Part shown: positions 11,705 to 21,997 of the stretch, in pieces | Layout of the letters: each line of letters begins with the position of its first letter | Position numbering within the stretch: the stretch's first letter is position 1 | Assembly (NCBI GenBank): GCA_031002005.1 | Contig: JARYHS010008074.1 | Span: 283,465,930 to 283,529,929 of the forward strand | Direction of reading: 5' to 3' | Length of the DNA stretch: 64,000 nucleotides | Origin: Vandiemenella viatica | Taxonomy: Eukaryota; Arthropoda; Insecta; Orthoptera; Morabidae | Notes under the pieces: model-generated | Database searches by the model: none | Told to the model about the DNA's origin: nothing | What the model saw: only the letters and a program-made list of their open reading frames with translations | Program-made: the position numbers and the translations under genes

Positions 11705-12515
11705 TTGAATAATAGTGATATATTTCCTGCCTTGTATGCTATCACACATTTTATTTATTTGCTTCAGATGTCTGAATACTTGGACCTGAATAACCCAAAG
11801 AATCAAGATGTGGTGTATGAATATACTATTTTCATGACGATTCTGATTTGGAGAAAAAGTCCTGAAGCTGCAGATGAACTAAATGCTTTGGATGATTCAC
11901 ACATGGATAGAAACAGTAAATCTGAGAATGAATTTACAGAGACAGATATTGATATAAGTATTCCTGCAATTCCTAATACTAGTGGAGAGTACTCGGATTC
12001 GGAAGAAAGTAATGAGGAATGGGGAAGTGACTGTTTGCATTTTCACAACATCAAAAACAAATTAGTGGTGGACTGTTACATCAAAATTATGGGAAGTGTG
12101 GACAGATCTGACCAGCTTAGGGAACGATGTGCAGTAGGAATGCATTCTGTCAAGTGGTGGCACAGGATCTTCTAGTTTTTATTGGATCTAGCAATAATAA
12201 ACAGCTTTTATGGAAACAAAACAAAAGAAATTACGGTAATTATGATAAACTGACATACAGGCTTCACCTTGACAGGCAGTTGATTGCAGGATTTTCTTGT
12301 AGAAAATGGTATTGCCATTTCTGGCAAAAAGAGGGAAAGTGCCTGATGTAAGATTGATAGGTGTAGGGACGCATCAACCAATTGTAAGTAACACTTACAG
12401 AAGGTGCAGAAATTGCAGAACCAAAGTTGCTGAAAAGCGCACTAGGTACATGTGCACAACATGTGATGTACCTTTATGCAGTGAACCCTGCTTCAGAAAA
12501 TTACATGGGAAGTGA
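11705..12515 (+). pseudogene. piggyBac-like transposase remnant
   Basis: Acidic N-terminal part (11885-12030, with DSEESNEEW) is joined directly to the C-terminal half. It then has YIKIMGSVDRSDQLRE and MHSVKWWHRIF, corresponding to the GGVDxxDQ region that holds the last catalytic Asp in piggyBac. After an in-frame stop comes FLLDLAIINSF. The tail at 12390-12515 is the cysteine-rich zinc domain (CRNCRTK, RYMCTTCDVPLCSEPCF, KLHGK). The first two catalytic Asp regions are deleted, and a stop plus frame changes occur, so it cannot transpose. The acidic start and the terminal Cys cluster make the family clear. Confidence 0.8.
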
Positions 12516-12910
12516 AAAGAGCATATTTGTGTATATATTATGCATTTTATGTCGAAAAAGAAAATTGATACACAAGGAGCTTTTTTATTACTTCCCAGAA
12601 GTGCCGTGGGAAGATTACTTCCCACCTCCTCGTATATGCAAAGACAAAGAGAGAAACTTGGACTCTTCACTTCATAATATTAAGAAGACAGTTCTAGATA
12701 GTTTTTAAGATTAATTTGGTTTGTTAGGCTGCCAGAACTATTTTGCCCGCGAAAGGGCTAAATACCTTGGCAACACATTTTCGAATCTGAATATAGATGA
12801 TAATCTCACTTGCTACTTCTTTTCTAGTGTATAAATATCCAAATTTTAAGCATATTAGTATCATTTTATGTTCACATTTGTTTAGCACTCTTCTGATTCC
12901 CTCTTTGAAC

Positions 12911-12931
12911 ACACGCGCACACACACACACA
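12911..12931. repeat. (CA)n microsatellite
   Basis: About 10 CA units with one CGCG interruption. Confidence 0.85.
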
Positions 12932-13169
12932 AGGCAATGTTGTTATGTGTGTCTTCTACAGACTAAAAAACCACTGCACCAATTTTGTACCGTTTTGTGC
13001 AAAATGGCCCGTGTTGTTCAGTGAAGGTTTAAAGCCAATGAAATCCCCAATATGACCAGGAGAAAGAAACCATCATGTACCCACAAGAATTGGTTTAATG
13101 CGAACGCCAGGTGGCAGAGCAAATCGTTCCTCATTTCTACGATACTGTTAATCTAACTATTTATATATA

Positions 13170-13640
13170 TAAAACTAAAGAAAACTAGGAAAATATGACC
13201 CAACACTTACCACAGATAAAAGCTGCTGGGAACGATGAACAAAAAACACAACAACCAAACAAGAGAAAAGTGCAATATTTTGGCATACAGCCTTAATCAT
13301 GGAGAAGTGAGACACCAGGTGGGGTCAGGTGTGCACTCAGAGACGATTGTCTGGTGAATCTGTACAATTAAGGCTGTAAGCCAAAATATTGCAATTTTCT
13401 TGTGTTTGTTTTTTTGTGTGCGTCGTTCCCAGCCGCCTTCATCTATGGTAAGTGTTGGGTCATATTTCCCTATCCTTCTTTAGTTTTATTGCTAACAATG
13501 GAAGGAAAGAACTGTTGTAAGACAATATTTATATGGACAGGACACACAAAATACACCCAACATTCACCAAAGCTGAAGGGAGCAGGGCAGCAGCAACACA
13601 AAACAACACAGAAAAAACAATTTTTCAGGTAAACACCCTT
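13170..13640. mobile_element. Cluster of PLE terminal repeats in inverted arrangement
   Basis: Arms 13170-13300 and 13366-13492 are imperfect inverted repeats. Each contains CCAAAATATTG (or its complement), a T/GT-rich stretch, and GGTAAGTGTTGGGTCATATT at the outer end. A third, diverged minus-oriented copy follows at about 13500-13640. The sequence resembles the 3' end of the plus-oriented PLE at 59030-59155, which identifies these as PLE terminal repeats without coding sequence. A short TA tract borders the left arm. Confidence 0.55.
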
Positions 13641-13721
13641 TTTAAAGTTAGCATAAGTACATGGCTGAGCTTGCACAAGCCCTGCATTTGACACGTCCAC
13701 TCACTGGTTTAGTTTTATTGC

Positions 13722-13725
<4 letters not shown>

Positions 13726-13763
<38 letters not shown>
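13726..13763. repeat. (TA)n microsatellite
   Basis: About 19 TA units just left of the second piggyBac-like element. Confidence 0.95.
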
Positions 13764-13768
<5 letters not shown>

Positions 13769-14319
13769 ATGTTCGTATTGAACTATAGACTAAAAACTAT
13801 AGGATGGTTATTTCAAAATGGTCATTTTTGTCTGGAGAAGGTTTAACCCTTTAACTGCTACGGTTCGGCCGGCCGAGCCCTCGCTGAGTGCGGCTTTGTT
13901 TGCGCCTAAGCTGTTTACCTGCGCTGGAATGCCGTATTAGACCGGACCGCTGTGTGCTGAATAAATCTGGAGCGTTGTGTGTGGAGTTCTTTTGCTGTCG
14001 CTCTGCGATTTGAAACCGCAGATATAAAATAAATACAGTTAATATAACATCTAAAGTTTTTCAGTTTAAAGCTCCTCTAAAAGTAAATGTCTGTGGAATC
14101 AAACATGACGGTACTTCATATACTATATAGATATTACAGCAACTGAAATGTTTTTAGTTTGTGAGCGTAGTAATTTATCTGGAGAGAACCTTTCCGAATA
14201 CCTTTCACAAATTTTCCAGTCTTCTTTTTGACCCGGCTAATATATATATATTTTTTTAATTATTTTCTTTAGTTTTAGAGGCGTATAAATGTAATATAAT
14301 TATTACTCTGCAGTTAACC

Positions 14320-15130
14320 ATGGTTAGTAATTCTTTTTGTGTGATAAGCCTTGAAAAATGGTACAACACACAGTGATACATTACATGTTCTGCATTGGTT
14401 TCTCGACGCACTTTCTGTATCGAACATACAGCGCATTTACGCATTGGCGTGCTCTTCTTTGAATTTGCAATAAGAATGAAATTTGGAAAAAAGGTCTCAA
14501 AAAGTTGCGAGGGCGATTTCAAGGGGGGGGGGGGTGGCGTCTCACGGAACGTGATCTTACAAGACGGGGGGGGGGGGGGGGGGGGGTGTCAGGAAATCCT
14601 GAAAAATTCCTCACGAAATTTAAATTTATGGATGCAACAGACGAAACTCTGCAACTGGCATTTTTCGTCCGGTTACTACTCGGTGAAGAGCGTGAGCATT
14701 TAAAATGCAGTGTTCGAGAATGTGGAAAAAGAACTTTTTAAACCACTTCATAGTGAAAATATAGTGTGAATTGATTCTCGCGTATCTGTTGGTCTCATCA
14801 GCATTAGATATCATATGAATATTCCGTTAGAAATATCAGGCAAAATGACAAACTGCTGGAATGTTAACGTAATCCACACTTGTGTCCTGCAGCTTAATCG
14901 ACAAGCACATGCTGTCAAACACGTCACTAAAGCATTCTCTTTTTCCACACATTTCGCTCGAACAATCTGTAGCTTCAAACTCTGAAAAATTGTCATTTTC
15001 CACTAGCTGATGTACACAGCTTAGGAAAATTACATCGAGATCCTGTCGAAGGGTTATCACTGTCATCCATATTAAAGTGATTATATTCATTGTCGCTTCT
15101 AGTAATAATCTCCATGATTTCTTCCGCGGT
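14320..15130 (-). pseudogene. piggyBac-like transposase remnant
   Basis: The N-terminus is at about 15130 (TAEEIMEIITRSDNEYNHF then DDSDN), the usual acidic start of piggyBac-like proteins. The C-terminus at about 14450-14320 reads KKSTPMRKCAVCSIQKVRRE, then after frame changes PFFKAYHT, the end of the zinc-binding Cys/His tail. Between them the catalytic core is largely lost and poly-G has expanded. A SINE sits at the N-terminal side. Confidence 0.65.
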
Positions 15131-15141
15131 ACAAACACGAC

Positions 15142-15341
15142 AGCGTATTCGGGAGGACGATGGTTCAAATCCCCGTCTAGGCATCCAGATTTGGGTTTTC
15201 CATGGTTTCCCCAAATCACTCCAGGTGAATGCCGGGATGCTTCCTTCAAAAGGCCATAGCCGAATTCCTTACCATTCCTTGCCCCCCATTCTTTAACATC
15301 TCTAAAAACCTCGCTGTTAAGAGACGTTAAGCAGTTAAAAA
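15142..15341 (+). repeat. tRNA-derived SINE, 5'-truncated copy
   Basis: Contains a B-box-like GGTTCAAATCC at 15162-15172, then the body CCAGATTTGGGTTTTCCATGG shared with the full copy at 49960-50203, and ends in a short A tract. The A-box part is missing. It lies in the piggyBac transposase remnant. Confidence 0.8.
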
Positions 15342-15660
15342 AAATAATGACTGTATGCCATTTTCTCAGCGAAAACTAAAAGGAAAAGAGCAACACAAAT
15401 TAGATCGCAGCTGCCAATGCTCAAGGGCCGAATGAGGAAAACAACTAACCACCCTGGGTGGAAATATGGCTTCATAGCCAGGCCGCTAAGAGGCTAGCGT
15501 GTTAACACGTCTGGAGTGCAGACAGGGCGGCGAGGCGGCGCGTGTATACACGTCTGGAGCAGAGACAGAGCGGCAAGGTGGCGCGTGTATACACGTCTGG
15601 AGCACCTGGGCGCAGTAGTAGCCACGCGTGTTAACGCGTCTACAGCAGTCAAAGGGTTAA

Positions 15661-16734
15661 AGCTATTGAAATCCTCTAATAGACCTGTAGAAGGAAAGTA
15701 AAGCTAAAAGACAAAAAGACTGCACCTATATATTTATGAAAGGCAACGTTCACATGTGTTTCTCCTATACGTGTTAAAATTGCAAAAGGATCCTTCTGCA
15801 GTACATTTTGCTATAATATTATTGGATATTGAAAAAGAAAAAATTATTTTTGGGCAGTTAAACATTGCATGCTCCAGCATAGGAAAATCAATGTTTCCTT
15901 TGTATATATATGCAAAATTAAATCCCACAAAACACCATATTTCCAGATAATTACAACAAACTTTAAACTGAATAAAGTAGTTATTAAATTTATATAATCC
16001 AAAATATGAGAAAATAATGTAAATGCAGGGGAAAATGGATTTCAAAAGCAGGAGATTATGTTGAGAAATAATATGTACTTGGTTCATTTGCTATAGTAAA
16101 TAATTTCTTATTTTTTTAAAAAAAAGGTCCCAATTATATTTGATACACCCTCGCACGATGTCCGTACCCAACCCTCTTAGATAGGAGGCAAGCAGGTTGG
16201 GCACAGACAGCATAGTGGACCAAGGTCTGGCACTTCACTTAAAGTTATTATTTTGTAAGTGGGAGTATAACATGAAGTAGTAACAGTCTTAGAATTACTG
16301 GAAACTACTAAACAACTGGAAAAAATGCACCACCAGAAAAATAGAAGTTTATGTTACTTTTTCTTGACTAGTTACTCAAAAATTTCATATAGATGACTAG
16401 CACTTACCGACTACTTCATCTGCTTGAAAGTGTGTTATAGTATAGGAGTTTCTGTTGCTGTTAAAAGTACAATCAGTTGAAAAATTTATACCTTGAGGTT
16501 GCAAATATGGCTAACAGAAAGATAAGTGTACCTTGAAGCCAGGAAAAGGTAACAAAGGTGTAAAGCGTGCCAAAAGATACGGTTATGCACATTACTCACT
16601 TAGCCGCAATATACGTCTTGAGCCGATTCTGACTCCGTTATAGTCAGAATTCGCCATGGCTGCCACCTTCTACCCTCCAACTCCACTATGCGTGATGGAA
16701 TATTAGTTGACATTTTAATTTTTCACATTATATA
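15661..16734. other. Unassigned intronic DNA
   Basis: AT-rich with short open frames only. No gene or element is recognised between the piggyBac-like element and the Tc1 element. Confidence 0.45.
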
Positions 16735-18162
16735 CACAGACGGAAAAAAAAATCCCAACACCAAGAAAGACTTGTGTTAGATAAACGAAATTTGGTAGGC
16801 GTGTTTATACATCTGAAAGATGACATCGATTCAAATTTCGCGCTTCGCGCATAAGTGTGGCGCTGGTAGCGCTACTCAGAGCTTGCAAATCAGGTTTGCT
16901 TTAAATACGCGCTGTAAAGTTTGTGAACGTTATTTACCGCTGAGATTTGACATAGTGAGTTGATGTTAGCCAAGAATGCCTTTAAGAAGACGAAGAAGCC
17001 ATTATCAACAGCTCACCGAGTTTGAACGAGGTCGTGTAATAGGGCTACGAGAAGGTGGATTTTCTTTTCGCGATATTGCAGAAAGACTTGGCCGGAATGT
17101 ATCCACTGTGCATGATTGTTGGGTGCAGTGGTCAAGGGATGGTACTGCCTCAAGAAGACCGGGTTCCGGGAGGCCACGTGGCACTACTGAGAGGGAAGAC
17201 CGCCGTATTCGGCGTACAGCTGTGGCGCACCGTACTGCGTCTGCGGCAGAAATTCGAGCTGCAGTTGGTACCACAGTGACACAACGAACTGTTAGAAATC
17301 GGTTACTTCAAGGACAGCTCCGAGCCAGGCGCCCTGTAGCGTGCATTCCACTGACTACAAGCCATCGCCGTTTGCGACTCCAGTGGTGTCAAGCCAGAGC
17401 TCATTGGAGGACGGAGTGGAGATCTGTTGTGTTTTCTGATGAAAGCAGGTTTTGCCTTGGTGCCAGTGATGGCCGAGTGTTGGTCAGAAGGAGGCCAGGG
17501 GAACGCCTGCAACCAAACTGTCTGCGGCCTAGACACACTGGACCTACACCTGGAGTCATGGTCTGGGGAGCACTTTCCTATGACAGCAGGAGCACTCTTG
17601 TGGTTATACCAAACACACTGACTGCAAATTTGTACGTCAGTCTGGTAATTCAACCTGTAGTGCTGCCATTCATGAACAGCATTCAAGGGGGAGTTTTTCA
17701 ACAGGATAACGCTCGCCCTCATACCGCTGTTGTCTCGCAACGTGCTCTACAGAGTGTCGACATGTTACCTTGGCCTGCGAGATCACCAGATCTGTCTCCA
17801 ATTGAACACGTATGGGATATCATTGGACGACAACTCCAGCATCATCCACAGCCAGCACTGACCGTCCCTGTATTGACAGCACAAGTACAACAAGCATGGA
17901 ACTCCATACCACAAAGTGACATTCGAAACCTGTATGACACAATGCATTCACGTTTGCAGGCTTGCATTCAAAATTCTGGAGGTTACACCGGCTATTAATT
18001 TAACAGTATTTCACATTTGAAATGCATTTTCTTGAGCTTAAATTAACCTGTGATCTTGAAAATTTAATCAATTAAACATGTTAACTTGACAAATGCATTG
18101 TCCAAATTTCATTACTCTACAATAATTTTTTCTTGGTGTTGGGATTTTTTTTTCCGTCTGTG
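16735..18162 (+). mobile_element. Complete Tc1-type DNA transposon
   Basis: Identical 34-base TIRs at 16735-16768 and 18129-18162, beginning CACAGACGGAAAAAAAAATC, flanked by TA on both sides (16733-16734 and 18163-18164). The 1428-base unit encloses one uninterrupted transposase frame. Perfect TIRs, intact ORF and TA duplication indicate a recent insertion that may still be mobile or mobilisable. It lies in the last host intron. Confidence 0.95.
16976..17998 (+). CDS. Tc1/mariner-family transposase, intact
   Basis: A 340-residue open frame starts at ATG 16976, about 240 bases inside the left TIR, and ends 131 bases before the right TIR. Residues about 10-120 form the paired helix-turn-helix DNA-binding domain (LTEFERGRVIGLREGGFSFR and a GRPR AT-hook-like link near 65-69). 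The catalytic domain has Asp in VVFSDESRF (about residue 153), Asp in FQQDNARPH (about 245) and Glu in SPDLSPIEHVWD (about 278). I count 32 residues between the second Asp and the Glu, rather than the 34 of classical Tc1. Length is normal for the family. It would bind the TIRs and cut and paste the element into TA sites. No frameshift or stop is present. Confidence 0.95.
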   Translation: MPLRRRRSHYQQLTEFERGRVIGLREGGFSFRDIAERLGRNVSTVHDCWVQWSRDGTASRRPGSGRPRGTTEREDRRIRRTAVAHRTASAAEIRAAVGTTVTQRTVRNRLLQGQLRARRPVACIPLTTSHRRLRLQWCQARAHWRTEWRSVVFSDESRFCLGASDGRVLVRRRPGERLQPNCLRPRHTGPTPGVMVWGALSYDSRSTLVVIPNTLTANLYVSLVIQPVVLPFMNSIQGGVFQQDNARPHTAVVSQRALQSVDMLPWPARSPDLSPIEHVWDIIGRQLQHHPQPALTVPVLTAQVQQAWNSIPQSDIRNLYDTMHSRLQACIQNSGGYTGY

Positions 18163-18164
18163 TA

Positions 18165-18690
18165 TTACGAACGGAATTACGGTGTGATACCTGAGGTGTT
18201 TACAACTGAAAACACATCCTTGCGAACTTAATTATAGTACAAATTAAAAAGTTTTTAGATTTTCCTGCTCTGGAACTATTATTATGGATCTATTGACACA
18301 ACTCTGGTGCAGCGTGATACATGATGTCACTAAAATGGCACTCTTGATAGCATCTTAAAGTACTAAGGTTTCAGTTGTCATTTTGGACAAGGCAGGAAAT
18401 AAATTGGACCGTGGTGGAATTGAAACAGTTACATATTTATCACAGACCAACAAATACAACATTTCACTCACGACCATTTGGTGAAAAAACTTGTGTTGGT
18501 ATACTCTTAGCATTTTTTTATTTTTTTTATTTTTTTTTTAAAGCATCAATTTTTTTACATATATTGTGATGCGCATATTACGAATGGAATAAGGTGTGAT
18601 ACCTGAGGTGTCATACTATTTCAAGTCTGCAATTGAAGACATCTTTTTGTGAACTTACCGATAGTATCATTTAAAATTCTTTTTAAGGTT
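18165..18690. repeat. Partial direct repeat, two copies ~410 bp apart
   Basis: ATTACGAACGGAATTACGGT... at 18166-18270 and ATTACGAATGGAATAAGGTG... at 18577-18690 share ordered blocks, including GTGTGATACCTGAGGTGT and a GCGAACTTA/GTGAACTTA block. Origin unknown. The Tc1 element inserted at the left edge of the first copy. Confidence 0.6.
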
Positions 18691-18760
18691 AACTACTGAC
18701 TCATATTTCCTTCTCCCAAACTATTATTTATCACGTGCATCAGTTTTAGCACTTTTGAAC

Positions 18761-18784
18761 CACACACACACACACACACACACA
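18761..18784. repeat. (CA)n microsatellite
   Basis: Twelve CA units. Confidence 0.9.
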
Positions 18785-19229
18785 TCTCAAAAGGTTTTTG
18801 CTTTTATTTCTAAAAGCAGCTTTTGAGATTTACGTAAAAAGCAAAGAGTAAACGTAGCAAAGTATGAAACGCTGTGGTGTTTGCAAATTGATAATAACAA
18901 TTTCTAAAGGAACTATTCATTTTTGTGGGATGAAAACTATCCTATGGCACTATGCACACCATTTGCTAAATCTGTGCCAAATATCATTTAAATCTGTTGT
19001 ACAATTATGGTGTGATTGAGCAGAAAGTATATCCAACATACATCAAAATTTTCTCATTTATATAAATATAGATGAAATGAATATCTGAAGATGAAAAATC
19101 ATGTTCTTGAGGTGAAAAGTTGACATAACTATTTGATCTTGATGCCAATTACACATGGTGGTTATTACTAAGATGATGTCAACCACCTAGACCACTGAAA
19201 TCACAGTATTAACTCTTGACAGAAGTAAA

Positions 19230-19496
19230 ATGTGGCAATACATTAGATATTGCTTCCGTGAGTTAAAAACAATGTTTTACTATGTCAAAATGAAAAGGAT
19301 TTTGAAATGTGAAGTTCAAATTTTAAACGAAACTGAAGTTGGAAAAGATGACCATGACCACAAGCTGGCATCCTATTTTATGCATAACAGAGTGAGAAAA
19401 TTTCCTTTTGTGGGCAAGGGTATCAGAGATTGGAGTAAGTTACCAAGGGAAGCGATGAACAATTTACTAAAAATGCTAAAGGAATTTAAAGTATAA
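19230..19496 (+). pseudogene. Possible LINE RT C-terminal tail
   Basis: The open frame ends HNRVRKFPFVGKGIRDWSKL then PREAMNN and LKEFKV, matching the usual tail of LINE reverse transcriptases (SF..RxIRDWNxLPxEV...FK). The preceding residues are unlike a thumb domain, so only the last 50 residues are interpreted. A (TAA)n tract follows at about 19500-19517, as at many LINE 3' ends. Confidence 0.45.
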
Positions 19497-19598
19497 GGTA
19501 ATAATAATAATAATAACAAAGAAACATAATTAGACGAGTTGGGAAATTGCCACCGGAGTGTGAGCTCCATTGCAATTTAATTTTAATTCAATACTTGC

Positions 19599-19875
19599 CT
19601 TAAGCTGCGATTCCACGACCCTACCACATGTTTTAGGCAAAGAAGAACATGAAACTGTTAAAATTATTTCACTATGTGGAGGAACAATACCCTCTGAAGG
19701 TACAACACAAACACACTTGTTACTGAGTTGAGTTTCAAATATCTGAGGTTTTTCAGACTTGTTGAACACTTGTATACAGCCCTCTGTTATCCTTGGTGGT
19801 GCTAACACAAGGCTCTCTGATGAAACTGTCCAGAAGGAGCTATGGTTTCTTGACTCAAAATCCTCACAAACTGAT
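19599..19875 (-). CDS. Spd-2: Spd-2/CEP192-like gene, PapD-like (ASH) domain exon
   Basis: Acceptor TTTTTTTTCTTCTAG sits at 19876-19890. Exon phase is 2 in and 0 out, 92 whole codons. The peptide contains SSFWTVSSESLVLAPPR, IQVFNKSEKPQIFETQL and VVPSEGIVPPHSEIILTVSC. This is the beta-sandwich domain that in human CEP192 follows a Pro/Ser linker and starts with the same pattern (WTV..E.L.L..P, FxIxNxS, GxVxPxSxxxxxV). Spd-2/CEP192 recruits pericentriolar material and Plk/Aurora kinases at centrosomes; PapD-like domains mediate protein contacts there. The donor is AAG|GCAAGT, a GC-AG type. Without splicing the frame would run to a stop at 19530, an alternative end. Confidence 0.75.
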
Positions 19876-20865
19876 CTAGAAGAAAAAAAAATATTAATTA
19901 TCGGCAAAAAGGCAATTTTTATACAACTAAGAAAAACCACAGTTAAGCTTTACATATTGTAGTTATTGAAGTAACTGAGAGTTATCACAGAGTATACGTA
20001 CAGAATGATAACAAAATGTAATGTTCACAGGGTCCTGTTGAGTTGATTGTCTGCTTTTCGTTTAGGTGAGCACCCCATCAACATGTCTTTCTGAGCTTGA
20101 AAATTATCACAAATGACAGAAAGTAGGGTGTTGTCTCTGTATTATATTTCTATACGATTTTTTGTTGTTGAAAATATATGAAAGATGGTATAGATTTCAA
20201 TTTTACACTAAGTAGGTTATGATTTATCGTGGTAAATATTCTTCTAGTATCTATAATATTAGTAAACCAGTGCATGCATGTGATTAAGGGATGTACCTGT
20301 CCACGGTAAGTTCTTTTGTGTGTGTTACATTCTTCCATGGCTTTGTGCTGAAAGGGTGGTATTAGATCCAGTGCAGGAATAGGTTAACTCTGAGACCATT
20401 AAATGCTGTCATCAGTTAGTGTTTGTACATGTTTTACAAATAACTGGATTTCACTTTGACGATTTAAAGCATTACTTTTAATCCTTATAGCAGAGAAAAA
20501 GTTTGGCCAGGGTCCCCTTCAGGTGACATCATTTCAGGGCCAAACAAACTTTCGTACCACACAAAGTTTACTAATATGCACGTTTTGTGTTCAAAAACAA
20601 TTCTCAGCTGTCAGTCATGTCAAAACGTTTTCCTCCCAAAACTTGTTGTAAGAGGTTTCCACCAATTAAAGATAGCATCCCACCAAGGCACACTTTTTTT
20701 TTTACTAGGTGTTAATTCTAGCAGTAAGGCATAAGTCAAGATATTCTCCATACAAAAATCCAAGAATCATCACAAATAGCTAAAGAGATTGTTTCATTAA
20801 TATGAAGCACTTTGATAAAGTCACTCACTTTCTCTTTTCTTCCTCACTGCTCAACAGATTTTTCC
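19876..20865. other. Unassigned intronic DNA
   Basis: AT-rich intron sequence between the ASH-domain exon and the assembly gap; no element recognised. Confidence 0.5.
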
Positions 20866-21865
20866 NNNNNNNNNNNNNNNNNNNNNNNNNNNNNNNNNNN
20901 NNNNNNNNNNNNNNNNNNNNNNNNNNNNNNNNNNNNNNNNNNNNNNNNNNNNNNNNNNNNNNNNNNNNNNNNNNNNNNNNNNNNNNNNNNNNNNNNNNNN
21001 NNNNNNNNNNNNNNNNNNNNNNNNNNNNNNNNNNNNNNNNNNNNNNNNNNNNNNNNNNNNNNNNNNNNNNNNNNNNNNNNNNNNNNNNNNNNNNNNNNNN
21101 NNNNNNNNNNNNNNNNNNNNNNNNNNNNNNNNNNNNNNNNNNNNNNNNNNNNNNNNNNNNNNNNNNNNNNNNNNNNNNNNNNNNNNNNNNNNNNNNNNNN
21201 NNNNNNNNNNNNNNNNNNNNNNNNNNNNNNNNNNNNNNNNNNNNNNNNNNNNNNNNNNNNNNNNNNNNNNNNNNNNNNNNNNNNNNNNNNNNNNNNNNNN
21301 NNNNNNNNNNNNNNNNNNNNNNNNNNNNNNNNNNNNNNNNNNNNNNNNNNNNNNNNNNNNNNNNNNNNNNNNNNNNNNNNNNNNNNNNNNNNNNNNNNNN
21401 NNNNNNNNNNNNNNNNNNNNNNNNNNNNNNNNNNNNNNNNNNNNNNNNNNNNNNNNNNNNNNNNNNNNNNNNNNNNNNNNNNNNNNNNNNNNNNNNNNNN
21501 NNNNNNNNNNNNNNNNNNNNNNNNNNNNNNNNNNNNNNNNNNNNNNNNNNNNNNNNNNNNNNNNNNNNNNNNNNNNNNNNNNNNNNNNNNNNNNNNNNNN
21601 NNNNNNNNNNNNNNNNNNNNNNNNNNNNNNNNNNNNNNNNNNNNNNNNNNNNNNNNNNNNNNNNNNNNNNNNNNNNNNNNNNNNNNNNNNNNNNNNNNNN
21701 NNNNNNNNNNNNNNNNNNNNNNNNNNNNNNNNNNNNNNNNNNNNNNNNNNNNNNNNNNNNNNNNNNNNNNNNNNNNNNNNNNNNNNNNNNNNNNNNNNNN
21801 NNNNNNNNNNNNNNNNNNNNNNNNNNNNNNNNNNNNNNNNNNNNNNNNNNNNNNNNNNNNNNNNN
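20866..21865. other. Assembly gap (N x 1000)
   Basis: Exactly 1000 N, the conventional placeholder for a scaffold join of unknown length. Open frames crossing it are artefacts. Confidence 0.99.
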
Positions 21866-21997
21866 TTATTATGTTCTATATAGTTTTGACTTTATTGTCT
21901 GAATTTTCCATTTTCACTGATACATAGATGTTCTTAGCCTTACTTTTCACATTTTTTAATATTTCAGAATAAAGTTTATTATGAATTTTCAGAGTAC

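Larger units (their letters stand above)
9143..12757 (+). mobile_element. piggyBac-like transposon, internally deleted and split by a PLE
   Basis: The left end is TTAA (9139-9142) followed by CCCTTTCATGGGC. The right end is GCCCGCGAAAGGG (12745-12757) followed by CTAA, a one-base decay of TTAA. Those TIRs and the TTAA target are diagnostic of piggyBac. Subterminal palindromes of the type GTGGGAAGTAATCTTCCCAC occur at 9157-9176 (variant), about 11484-11503 and about 12607-12626. The transposase remnant lies at 11705-12515. A PLE insertion at 9319-11290 splits the left part. It lies in the last intron of the host gene, opposite to its strand. Confidence 0.8.
13847..15656 (-). mobile_element. 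Second piggyBac-like transposon
   Basis: Perfect TTAA on both sides (13843-13846 and 15657-15660) with TIRs CCCTTTAACTGCTACGG and, inverted at the right end, CCCTTTGACTGCTGTAG. The right subterminal region, 15497-15640, holds four spaced palindrome units of the type GTGTATACACGTCTGGAG. Inside are a decayed minus-strand transposase, two poly-G runs (14521-14533 and 14564-14586) and a SINE. The element is 1.8 kb. It is in the last host intron. Confidence 0.8.

Noticed and set aside
14395..14741. Gly-rich open frames
   Set aside because: Artefacts of poly-G runs in the piggyBac-like element.
17005..17740. Minus-strand frames of 89 and 145 codons
   Set aside because: Antisense shadows of the Tc1 transposase.
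19530..19598. Read-through end of the ASH exon to a stop at 19530
   Set aside because: Possible alternative end, but the GC donor at 19598 plus the phase-0 exon at 8562-8618 completes the domain and has a poly(A) signal, so splicing is preferred.
20802..21927. Two 366-371-codon open frames
   Set aside because: They are almost entirely N and reflect the assembly gap.
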